From: Enterocloster bolteae
Lineage (GTDB): Bacteria; Bacillota; Clostridia; Lachnospirales; Lachnospiraceae
Length of the DNA: 64,000 nucleotides
Direction: 5' to 3'
Assembly: GCF_002234575.2 (NCBI RefSeq)
Contig: NZ_CP022464.2
Location: forward strand, 2,170,001 to 2,234,000
The position numbers and the translations under genes were made by a program. Under the pieces are notes generated by a model that was given only the letters and a program-made list of their open reading frames with translations, searched no databases and had not been told where the DNA came from. Shown piece by piece: positions 50,560 to 58,469 of this stretch. Position 1 is the stretch's first letter, and each line of letters opens with the position of its first letter.

Positions 50560-52062
50560 TCAGACGACAGCATGCCTTGGGCGGACTTGCTGGGCCGATA
50601 CCGTATCATTTGTATCATTGCCGGTGTCCGGGGCTTTTTTTCGTGTCTGTTCTTCCAAAGCCGCGGCGCCCGCTTTATGCACAGGCTGTTCAACTCCGTC
50701 TGCTTTGGCGATATCTGGTCCGCTTGCAGAAGAACTGCCGGCAATCACTTTCTCAGCAGCGGCCTTTTCAGCAGCGGCCTTTTCAGCAGCGGCCTTCCCA
50801 GCAGCGGCCTTTTCAGCAGCGGCCTTCCCAGCAGCGGCTTTTCCAGCAGCTGCCTTATCAACAGCTGCCTTTCCCGGAACGCTTCCGGATAACTTGATGG
50901 AAGCTTTTGCGCAGGCAGGCCCTACCATTTCATACAAAAGCCCGCTGGACAGGATGATGGTTGAAAGCAGCTGGCCGCTTTCGGCAGGGAGCATGCGCTG
51001 CCCCAGCACAGCCAGGCCGATGGAAACGCCGGCCTGAGGAATCAGCGCCAGGCCAAAGTAGCGGCGGATTTCCGGTGAAGCGTGGGTAACCGCGGCGCCC
51101 AGGGCGGAACCGGTGTATTTCCCGGCAATGCGGACCAGAAAGTAAACAATACCGATCACGCCGGCAGCTGCCAGGCTGGGAATGGAAAGCCTCATACCGG
51201 AAAGCACGAAGAACATCACCAGGAGGGGAGGCGTGAACTGGTTTAACTGCTTAAATAAGTGTTTGTTGCCGCTGGCATTGATATAGGCTGCGCCGGAGGC
51301 CATACATGCCAACAGGGGAGAAACATTAAGGGAAGTACAGATTCCGGCCACGCCCATAATGGTGACACAGGCCAGAACCAGGCTGTGGTCCTTGCTGCGG
51401 CGCTTGTGTATCAGCCTGCTGAGCACCACACCGGATAGTCCTCCCAGCGCCAGGGCCAATAAGTTAAAGAGCACCGGAAAGGCAATCTGCGAAACCGTCA
51501 CAGAGCCGTTTGAGGAGCTGGCCTGGACAAAGGCCGCGCACACGCTGAAGGCTATCAGGGACACTGCATCGTCCAGGGCAACCACCTGCAGGATGGTGTC
51601 CACAAAGGGCCCTTTGGCCTTGTACTGCCGGATGGTCATAATGGTGGAGGCAGGGGCCGTGGCGCAGCCGATGGCTCCCAAAAGCAGACTGAAGGACAGG
51701 GATAACCCCATAATCAGCATGACAATTGTGATAAAGATGCCTGCGGTCAGGGATTCAAACAGGGTCAGAATCACCATTTTCTTTCCATTGGCTTTCAGGG
51801 ATGACAGTTTGAAATATTTTCCTACTCCAAATGCGATAAATGCCAGGGCAAGGTCTGTGATAAAATCCATCTGTCCAATATATTGTGAAGGGACAAGATT
51901 CAGGCACCAGGGCCCGATGATGACTCCCGCAATAATATAACCGGTAACATTAGGCAGGTGAAGCCGCTTTGTGATTCGTGTCAACAGAAAGCCGGATGCC
52001 AGCATGACTGCTATGGTCAATATGATTCCTGCTGCTCCCAGGTTTGATAAAAATAGTGCCAT
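50560..52062 (-). CDS. CPA2-family cation:proton antiporter with Ala/Lys repeat tail
   Basis: A 500-residue membrane protein. Twelve or so helices form a Na+(K+)/H+ exchanger domain: LLTRITKRLHLPNVTGYIIAG, DLALAFIAFGVGKYF, and the unwound-helix/ion-site region QVVALDDAVSLIAF, where the DD pair would bind the cation. After about residue 400 the tail is cytoplasmic and made of K-A-A-A-x pentapeptides (KAAAGKAAAEKAAAEK), then a hydrophilic end. No TrkA/RCK domain is attached. AAAGGAG lies 8 bases before the ATG at 52062. Divergent from a LysR gene, its likely regulator. Confidence 0.85.
   Translation of the reverse strand: MALFLSNLGAAGIILTIAVMLASGFLLTRITKRLHLPNVTGYIIAGVIIGPWCLNLVPSQYIGQMDFITDLALAFIAFGVGKYFKLSSLKANGKKMVILTLFESLTAGIFITIVMLIMGLSLSFSLLLGAIGCATAPASTIMTIRQYKAKGPFVDTILQVVALDDAVSLIAFSVCAAFVQASSSNGSVTVSQIAFPVLFNLLALALGGLSGVVLSRLIHKRRSKDHSLVLACVTIMGVAGICTSLNVSPLLACMASGAAYINASGNKHLFKQLNQFTPPLLVMFFVLSGMRLSIPSLAAAGVIGIVYFLVRIAGKYTGSALGAAVTHASPEIRRYFGLALIPQAGVSIGLAVLGQRMLPAESGQLLSTIILSSGLLYEMVGPACAKASIKLSGSVPGKAAVDKAAAGKAAAGKAAAEKAAAGKAAAEKAAAEKAAAEKVIAGSSSASGPDIAKADGVEQPVHKAGAAALEEQTRKKAPDTGNDTNDTVSAQQVRPRHAVV
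50754..50873 (-). repeat. Eight tandem 15-bp repeats coding for the antiporter tail
   Basis: Units of CAGCAGCGGCCTTTT (plus-strand sense) start at 50754 and recur every 15 bp through 50873, the last two more diverged. Each encodes one A-A-A-x-K pentapeptide on the minus strand. Confidence 0.92.
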
Positions 52063-52099
52063 AATCAACACTCCTTTCTGCGTTTTTTTGTTTTGCTTG

Positions 52100-52128
52100 A
52101 TTATAGTAGTGTTTGGTGATAAAATCAA
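52100..52128 (-). promoter_or_regulatory. Promoter of the antiporter gene
   Basis: On the minus strand TTGATT (52128-52123), 17 bp, TATAAT (52105-52100). Confidence 0.65.
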
Positions 52129-52144
52129 ATGATATTATTTGATT
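52123..52144. promoter_or_regulatory. 22-bp palindrome, probable LysR operator
   Basis: AATCAAAT-GATATT-ATTTGATT, perfect 8-bp arms with a 6-bp centre, overlapping the -35 box of the antiporter promoter and lying about 40 bases before the LysR start. Confidence 0.65.
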
Positions 52145-52184
52145 GGGATATAAAAAATATTTATATATGGAGGGGGACTGGCCT

Positions 52185-53078
52185 GTGTTTGACATGAAAG
52201 TAAAGACTCTTCTGGCTGTTATCGAGTCCGGAAGCTATACTAAGGCAGCTCAGAAGCTGAATCTGACCCAGCCGGCGGTGAGTCATCAGATTCGTTTGCT
52301 GGAAAATGAGTTCGATATAAAAATATTTTATAGGAGCAAAAACAAACTGAAGCTGACTCCCCAGGGAAAGATTCTGGTGCAGTACGCCCGCAGGGCAGCT
52401 GCCGTTTATTCCAACGCCTGCCAGGCTATTGAGGACAGCAAGACGGAGACCAGCCATCTGAATGTAGGCATCACCCCCACGGCGGGGGAGACCATTATTC
52501 CCCAGGTGCTGGCCACCCTCTGTAATGAGAATCCGGATATACATATAAATATTTCTGTCAATACCATTCAAAAAATTTATAGCCGCCTGAAGGCATATGA
52601 ATTGGATTTTGCCGTGGTGGAGGGAGGGGTGCCGGATGCGGCGTTAGTGTCCACCACCCTGGACACGGATTACCTGTGTCTGGCTGTTTCGCCCATGCAC
52701 CGTCTGGCCAGGGCCAAGACAGTGTCCGTGGAGGAGATACGCCATGAAAAGCTGATTCTGCGCAGCCGCAGCGCAGGCACAAGGCAGCTGTTTGAGAAAC
52801 ATCTGGGGGCCAGGGACATGAGCCTGGAAGAGTTTAACGTGATGATGGAACTGGATAACGTGTCCATGATCAAGGAGTTGGTAACCATGGATTTGGGAAT
52901 TACCATCATTGCCAAAAGCGCCTGCCGCGAAGAACTTGCCAGCGGCCGGCTGGCCATTATTCCCATTGAAAATTCCTCCATGGTGCGCCAGATCGACATG
53001 GTATATCAGAAGGATTTCCTGCATCCGGAGTTTATCCAGAATATTCGCGGTATCTATGAACAGCTGAAGGCAAAGTAA
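52185..53078 (+). CDS. LysR-family transcriptional regulator
   Basis: A 297-residue regulator. The N-terminal winged helix is KTLLAVIESGSYTKAAQKLNLTQPAVSHQIRLLE, and a two-lobed periplasmic-binding-like effector domain follows (about 90-295). It is divergent from the antiporter and probably controls it through the palindrome at 52123. The GTG at 52185 is 7 bases after GGAGGGGG and is the best start; the frame is open upstream to 52143. Confidence 0.87.
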   Translation: MFDMKVKTLLAVIESGSYTKAAQKLNLTQPAVSHQIRLLENEFDIKIFYRSKNKLKLTPQGKILVQYARRAAAVYSNACQAIEDSKTETSHLNVGITPTAGETIIPQVLATLCNENPDIHINISVNTIQKIYSRLKAYELDFAVVEGGVPDAALVSTTLDTDYLCLAVSPMHRLARAKTVSVEEIRHEKLILRSRSAGTRQLFEKHLGARDMSLEEFNVMMELDNVSMIKELVTMDLGITIIAKSACREELASGRLAIIPIENSSMVRQIDMVYQKDFLHPEFIQNIRGIYEQLKAK

Positions 53079-53303
53079 TATTTCCTGTGAGGGGCTTTTC
53101 CGGCCGGGAAGATGGGCTGCCTGAGCGGTTGCGGCTTTCAAGCTGCGGCTTTCAAGTTACGGTTTTAAAGTTATGAAATATCCCTTCCATTTTTATGGGA
53201 AATAGGATAAAATGGAAGTTGGTGCCCTCAAAGGCCGTAGAAGTCTCTGATGGCCTGTTTTGTATAATTTTAATTGATATAACATATGATAGGAGTTTGA
53301 ATT

Positions 53304-55079
53304 GTGTCTGGAAAAAAAGGTATGAAAACGAAGAAGCTTTTGGAAAGCTTCCTTCCATATTATGGAAGATATAAGAAGATTCTGATATTTGATTTATTCT
53401 GTGCGGCTCTGACTACATTGGGAGAACTGATTCTTCCTCTGATGCTGCGCTATATCACAAACCAGGGGATGCAGAATCTGGCATCCATGACAGCCGGAAT
53501 TGTAATCAGAATCGGCGGTCTGTACCTGCTTCTGCGGATTATTGACTCCCTGGCAGCCTATTACATGGCCTATACAGGGCATGTGATGGGTGTATACATT
53601 GAAACAGATATGCGCCAGGACGCCTTTGAGCATTTGCAGATGCTGTCAGACAGTTATTACAGCAACACAAAGGTTGGACAGATCATGTCACGTATTACCA
53701 GTGATTTGTTTGACGTGACGGAATTTGCCCACCACTGTCCGGAGGAGTTCTTTATAGCAGCCCTAAAAACCGTGGTCTCCTTCATCATCCTGTCAGGCAT
53801 CAATCTGGAACTGACCCTGCTCATATTTGTGCTGGTGCCGGTTATGATTATTTCCTGTACCTGGTTTAACATGAAGGTGAAGGAGGCATTCCGCAGGCAG
53901 AGAAACCAGATAGGCGAGCTCAATGCCCAGATTGAGGACACCCTGCTGGGCAACCGTGTGGTCAGGGCCTTTGCCAATGAGCCGGTGGAGATTGCCAAGT
54001 TCGGCAAGGGCAACCGGGATTTCATGGATATTAAGAAGTATACCTACCGCTACATGGCGGCTTTTCAGATTACCACCAGGTCCTTTGACGGACTGATGTA
54101 TGTGGTGGTGATTGTGGCAGGAGGCATTTTCATGATTCAGGGCAAGGTGGAGCCGGGAGATTTGGTGGCCTATACCATGTATGTAACCACCCTTCTTACC
54201 ACTATACGCAGAATCATAGAGTTTGCGGAGCAGTTCCAGCGTGGAATCACCGGTATCGAACGTTTCCAGGAAATCATGGATGTGGTGCCGGATATCAAGG
54301 ACAGCAAAAATGCAAAGAAGATGGAGCATGTAAAGGGCGCCATTACCTTTGACCACGTAAGTTTTGAGTATCCGGATGACCATGTGCCAGTACTGGAGGA
54401 CATTAACATCACCGTAAGGCCAGGGGAGAGGATTGCCCTGGTAGGTCCCTCCGGCGGCGGTAAGACCACCATGTGCAACCTTCTGCCCAGGTTTTATGAT
54501 ACCACCTCAGGCAGCATTGCCATAGACGGGCAGGATATAAAGAACGTTACACTGCAGAGCCTTCGTTCCAACATCGGCGTGGTACAGCAGGACGTTTACC
54601 TGTTCTCAGGTTCTGTCTATGAGAATATCAGCTACGGGCGTCCGGGAGCCACCAGGGAAGAAGTTATGGAAGCTGCCAAACTGGCAGGCGCCCATGAGTT
54701 TATCACTGAGCTGCAGGACGGATATGATACGTATGTGGGCGAGCGGGGGGTCAAGCTGTCAGGAGGACAGAAGCAGCGTATCAGCATTGCCCGTGTATTC
54801 CTGAAGAACCCGGCCATTCTTATTCTGGATGAGGCTACATCGGCTCTTGACAATGAGAGTGAATACCTGGTATCCCAGTCATTGGAGAAGCTGGCAGTGG
54901 GCCGTACCACTCTTACTATTGCCCACCGCCTGACCACCATCCAGGGTGCGGACCGCATACTTGTGCTGGCAGGCAATAAGATTGTGGAAGAGGGGAATCA
55001 TGAACAGCTGCTGGAGAAGAAGGGAATGTATTACCAGTTATATACAACTGCAAACAGGCTGAACCAGGGGATTGCATAA
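53304..55079 (+). CDS. ABC transporter, fused permease-ATPase (multidrug/lipid exporter type)
   Basis: A 591-residue half-transporter that should act as a homodimer. Six membrane helices (residues ~20-310) are followed by the ATPase: Walker A GPSGGGKT (381-388), signature LSGGQKQR (from 485), Walker B ILILDEATSALD and the H-loop IAHRLTT. The start is GTG with AGGAG 8 bases upstream; ATG at 53322 is possible. It is followed after 15 bases by DegV, probably in one transcript. Substrate unknown. Confidence 0.9.
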   Translation: MSGKKGMKTKKLLESFLPYYGRYKKILIFDLFCAALTTLGELILPLMLRYITNQGMQNLASMTAGIVIRIGGLYLLLRIIDSLAAYYMAYTGHVMGVYIETDMRQDAFEHLQMLSDSYYSNTKVGQIMSRITSDLFDVTEFAHHCPEEFFIAALKTVVSFIILSGINLELTLLIFVLVPVMIISCTWFNMKVKEAFRRQRNQIGELNAQIEDTLLGNRVVRAFANEPVEIAKFGKGNRDFMDIKKYTYRYMAAFQITTRSFDGLMYVVVIVAGGIFMIQGKVEPGDLVAYTMYVTTLLTTIRRIIEFAEQFQRGITGIERFQEIMDVVPDIKDSKNAKKMEHVKGAITFDHVSFEYPDDHVPVLEDINITVRPGERIALVGPSGGGKTTMCNLLPRFYDTTSGSIAIDGQDIKNVTLQSLRSNIGVVQQDVYLFSGSVYENISYGRPGATREEVMEAAKLAGAHEFITELQDGYDTYVGERGVKLSGGQKQRISIARVFLKNPAILILDEATSALDNESEYLVSQSLEKLAVGRTTLTIAHRLTTIQGADRILVLAGNKIVEEGNHEQLLEKKGMYYQLYTTANRLNQGIA

Positions 55080-55094
55080 AGGAGAACATTTAAT

Positions 55095-55964
55095 ATGAAA
55101 ATAGCTATTGTTGCGGACAGCAACAGCGGAGTAACGCAGGATGAGGCAAAGGAGCTGGGCATATATGTGCTTCCCATGCCTTTCATGATAGATGGGCAGG
55201 TTTTTTATGAGGGAATTGATTTAAGCCATGAAGATTTTTACGCAAGGATGGAGGAAGGGGCTGAAATCACCACATCCCAGCCATCGCCTAAAGACGTGAC
55301 GGAACAGTGGGAACAGCTTCTGGAGGACCATGATCAGGTGGTGTACATTCCCATGTCCAGCGGACTCAGCGGTTCCTGCCAGACGGCTCTTATGCTGGCG
55401 GAAGATTATGAGGGGCGCGTTCAGGTGGTGAACAACCAGAGGATTTCTGTTACCCAGAGACAGTCTGCCCTGGACGCCAGGGATTTGGCAGAGCGGGGAT
55501 GGAGCGGTGAGCAGATAAAGGAAAAGCTTGAGGCAACCAGGTTTGACAGCTCCATTTATATCACGGTGGATACCCTTAAATATCTGAAAAAGGGGGGCAG
55601 GATTACACCTGCTGCGGCAGCGCTGGGGACATTGCTCAAAATAAAGCCGGTGCTCACCATCCAGGGAGAAAAGCTGGATGCGTTTGCAAAGGCAAGGACC
55701 ATGAAGCAGGCCAAGACCATCATGCTGACTGCCCTGGCCCATGACCTGGAGGATCGTCTGGCAGATCCGAAGGCAGAACACACCTATCTGCAGATTGCCC
55801 ATACATGCAGTGAGCAGGCAGCCCAGGAGCTGGAAGAGACTGTAAGGGAGTTGTATCCCGGGGTTCCCGTGTTTGGGGCTCCCCTGTCCCTCAGCATTGG
55901 ATGCCATATCGGCCCTGGCGCCCTGGCAGTCGCCTGTACCAGGAAATTAAAGGAGCTGGAATAA
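55095..55964 (+). CDS. DegV-family (FakB-like) fatty-acid-binding protein
   Basis: A 289-residue cytoplasmic protein. TTSQPSP and PMSSGLSGSCQTA form the fatty-acid carboxylate site of the DegV/FakB fold, and YLKKGGRITPAAAALGTLLKIKPVL is the other conserved block. Family members present fatty acids to FakA kinase for phospholipid synthesis; no fakA is visible here. AAAGGAG precedes the start. The kinase gene begins at the base after its stop. Confidence 0.88.
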   Translation: MKIAIVADSNSGVTQDEAKELGIYVLPMPFMIDGQVFYEGIDLSHEDFYARMEEGAEITTSQPSPKDVTEQWEQLLEDHDQVVYIPMSSGLSGSCQTALMLAEDYEGRVQVVNNQRISVTQRQSALDARDLAERGWSGEQIKEKLEATRFDSSIYITVDTLKYLKKGGRITPAAAALGTLLKIKPVLTIQGEKLDAFAKARTMKQAKTIMLTALAHDLEDRLADPKAEHTYLQIAHTCSEQAAQELEETVRELYPGVPVFGAPLSLSIGCHIGPGALAVACTRKLKELE

Positions 55965-57434
55965 GTGTCGGAAAAGAAATTTGTTAAGAAGCTGCGTACC
56001 TTCGGCATGAGCATGAAGGTACCGCTGACAGCCATCATCATAGGCGCTGCCCTGATTCCTCTCTTTCTGGAGGCCGGCATTATGCTGGGAACATTCCGGC
56101 AGAGCCAGCTGGACGCCAGGTTTATAGAGATACAGAACCAGTGTGTTATACTCAGCAATAAGATGACCCGGTCCGGCTATATGACGGCCGAGAAAAAGAA
56201 CAATGCCAGCCTGGACAGCCAGATGCAGACCCTGTCTGATGTCTATAACGGAAGAATTGTCATTGTGGGAAGCAATTTCCGAGTGGTGACAGATACCTTT
56301 AATCTGGCCACGGGAAAGTATTATTTATCAGAAGAAGTCATCAAGTGTTTCAAGGGTGAGAACAGCAGCCATTACAACAAGGATATGCAGTATTTTGCCC
56401 AGACCATTCCCGTGTATGACACGGCGGACGCAAAAGCTGTGAGCGGAGTCATTGTGGTTACCGCATCCACGGAGAACATTCTGTCCCTGACAGATAAGGT
56501 TATGGGAAAGTCCCATCTGTTTCTGGTGTGTATGGTTCTTCTTATCAGTGTTTTGGGGGTGGCGGCGGCCCATTTGCTGCTGCGTCCTTTTAAGAAGCTT
56601 CAGATGTCCTTTGACAGGGTGGCTCAGGGAGATTTGGATGCGGACATCACAGAGGAGACTTACAGGGAGACCAGACTCCTGTCCCAGTCAGTCCAGAAGT
56701 CCCTGAGCAAGCTCAAGGCTGTAGACCAGTCGCGCCAGGAGTTTGTCTCTAATGTGTCCCATGAGCTGAAAACGCCCATCACCTCTATCCGTGTGCTGGC
56801 TGATTCCCTGATGGGGATGGAAGACGTGCCGGTGGAGCTGTACCGGGAGTTTATGACGGATATTTCGGATGAGATTGACCGGGAGAACCAGATCATAGAG
56901 GATTTGCTGATGCTGGTCAAAATGGATAAGACAGCCGAGGACCAGATGAACATAGAGCAGGTGAATATCAACGGGGAACTGGAGCTGATTTTAAAACGTC
57001 TGCGTCCCATTGCCAAACGTGGAAATGTGGAACTGATCCTGGAGAGCATCCGGGAAGTGACAGCGGATGTGGATAAGGTAAAGATATCCCTGGCAATCAC
57101 CAATCTGGTGGAAAATGCCATCAAATACAACCGGGATTCAGGTATGGTTCGCGTGACCCTGGATGCAGATCACAAATATTTCTACATCAAGGTGGCTGAC
57201 ACCGGTATCGGGATACCGGAGGACGCGCTGGAACATATATTCGAGCGGTTTTTCCGGGTGGATAAGGCCCGCTCCAGGGAAGTGGGCGGCACCGGGCTGG
57301 GACTGGCTATCGCGAAAAATGTCATTCAGATGCACCATGGTATCATAGATGTGGAGAGTACGGTGGGAGAGGGAACCACCTTCAGCGTGAGGATACCCCT
57401 TAACTATGTACCGAGACAGGAGGCAAAGCCATGA
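55965..57434 (+). CDS. Membrane sensor histidine kinase
   Basis: A 489-residue kinase of the WalK/PhoR type. Two membrane helices (about 18-38 and 185-205) flank an extracellular single-domain sensor; a HAMP domain and the HisKA box follow with H266 (SHELKTPITSIRVLAD), then an ATPase with NLVENAIKYN, DTGIGIPED and GGTGLGLAIAK. No response regulator is adjacent, so its partner lies elsewhere. The GTG start directly follows the degV stop, with AAAGGAG 9 bases before it. Confidence 0.88.
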   Translation: MSEKKFVKKLRTFGMSMKVPLTAIIIGAALIPLFLEAGIMLGTFRQSQLDARFIEIQNQCVILSNKMTRSGYMTAEKKNNASLDSQMQTLSDVYNGRIVIVGSNFRVVTDTFNLATGKYYLSEEVIKCFKGENSSHYNKDMQYFAQTIPVYDTADAKAVSGVIVVTASTENILSLTDKVMGKSHLFLVCMVLLISVLGVAAAHLLLRPFKKLQMSFDRVAQGDLDADITEETYRETRLLSQSVQKSLSKLKAVDQSRQEFVSNVSHELKTPITSIRVLADSLMGMEDVPVELYREFMTDISDEIDRENQIIEDLLMLVKMDKTAEDQMNIEQVNINGELELILKRLRPIAKRGNVELILESIREVTADVDKVKISLAITNLVENAIKYNRDSGMVRVTLDADHKYFYIKVADTGIGIPEDALEHIFERFFRVDKARSREVGGTGLGLAIAKNVIQMHHGIIDVESTVGEGTTFSVRIPLNYVPRQEAKP

Positions 57435-57505
57435 GCAGACATACCGCGAGCAGACATACTGTGAGCAGAAATACCGTGAGCAGACATGTCATGAGCAGAC
57501 ATACC
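57431..57505 (+). repeat. Five tandem 15-bp repeats at the 5' end of the GerMN gene
   Basis: Units start at 57431, 57446, 57461, 57476 and 57491, consensus RTGAGCAGACATACC, and a degenerate sixth follows. In frame they encode M/A/V-S-R-H-T and place start-type codons (ATG, GTG, GTG, ATG, then ATG at 57506) at nearly every unit. Confidence 0.92.
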
Positions 57506-58447
57506 ATGGGAATACATGCGGTGAAAAGGCTGATACTGCCTTTGATGGCGGTTGTATTCCTGCTGTCGGGCTGCGGAGAGGGGGAAAGCCCTGTCTCCAA
57601 TCCTGCCGAGGGCAGATATCTGATTTATTATCTGAATGCGTCCATCACCAAGCTGGTTCCCCAGGAGTACGAGACGGAAACAAAGGATAAGGGGGAGCTG
57701 GTGAATGAACTGATGGACCAGTTCCTGAATGTGCCAAAGGATTTGGACTGCCAGCCCGGCCTGACGGACCGGGTGACCTACCAGGGGAGCCGCCAGGAGG
57801 AACAGGTGCTGTATCTGTACTTCGACATGAATTACACAGCCATGAAGGCGGAACGGGAGATTCTCTGCCGGGCAGCCCTCACCAGGACCCTGACGCAGAT
57901 TGAGGGAATTGACTATATCAATATTTACTGCGGTGACCAGCCTCTGATGGACCGGCAGGGAAATCCGGTGGGAATGCTGTCGGCCACTGATTTTATCATG
58001 AATACCAGCAATGTAAATGCCTACGAAAAGACGGAGCTGACCCTGTATTTTGCCGATGAGACAGGCAACCGCCTGGTGCCGGAGAAACGGGAGGTAGTCC
58101 ACAACATCAATACCTCCCTGGAACAGCTGGTAGTAGAGCAGCTCATTGCAGGACCGGGACAGGAGGGGCATAATCCCACGCTTCCGTCGGACTGCAAGAT
58201 ACTGAGCCTGTCAGTGACAGATAATGTATGCTATATCAACTTTGATTCCGCCTTTGCCAATACAACTCTGGCAGTGAATGAGTATATCCCGATCTATTCC
58301 ATTGTGGATTCTCTTTCAGAGATGACAACGGTGACAAAGGTGCAGATTATGATCAACGGCTCCCAGGATGTGATGTTCCGGGATGTGGTGTCCTTAAATA
58401 CCACCTTTGAGAGAAGCCAGAATTATATTGACGGAAAGAATGAATAG
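57431..58447 (+). CDS. GerMN-domain lipoprotein with repeat-derived N-terminus
   Basis: Up to 338 residues. After the S-R-H-T repeats comes a signal helix (LILPLMAVVFLLSGC) with lipobox LSGC at about residue 48. The mature part contains two GerMN (sporulation/germination) domains, about 62-180 and 195-325, with typical EQLVVEQLIAGPGQEG and VCYINFDSAFAN. GerM of Bacillus is needed for spore formation and germination. AGGAGG lies 7 bases before the first ATG, which overlaps the kinase stop (ATGA). The ATG at 57506 would give a normal-length signal peptide. Confidence 0.85.
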   Translation: MSRHTASRHTVSRNTVSRHVMSRHTMGIHAVKRLILPLMAVVFLLSGCGEGESPVSNPAEGRYLIYYLNASITKLVPQEYETETKDKGELVNELMDQFLNVPKDLDCQPGLTDRVTYQGSRQEEQVLYLYFDMNYTAMKAEREILCRAALTRTLTQIEGIDYINIYCGDQPLMDRQGNPVGMLSATDFIMNTSNVNAYEKTELTLYFADETGNRLVPEKREVVHNINTSLEQLVVEQLIAGPGQEGHNPTLPSDCKILSLSVTDNVCYINFDSAFANTTLAVNEYIPIYSIVDSLSEMTTVTKVQIMINGSQDVMFRDVVSLNTTFERSQNYIDGKNE

Positions 58448-58469
58448 ACGAAAGGAAATTTAACTGAAT

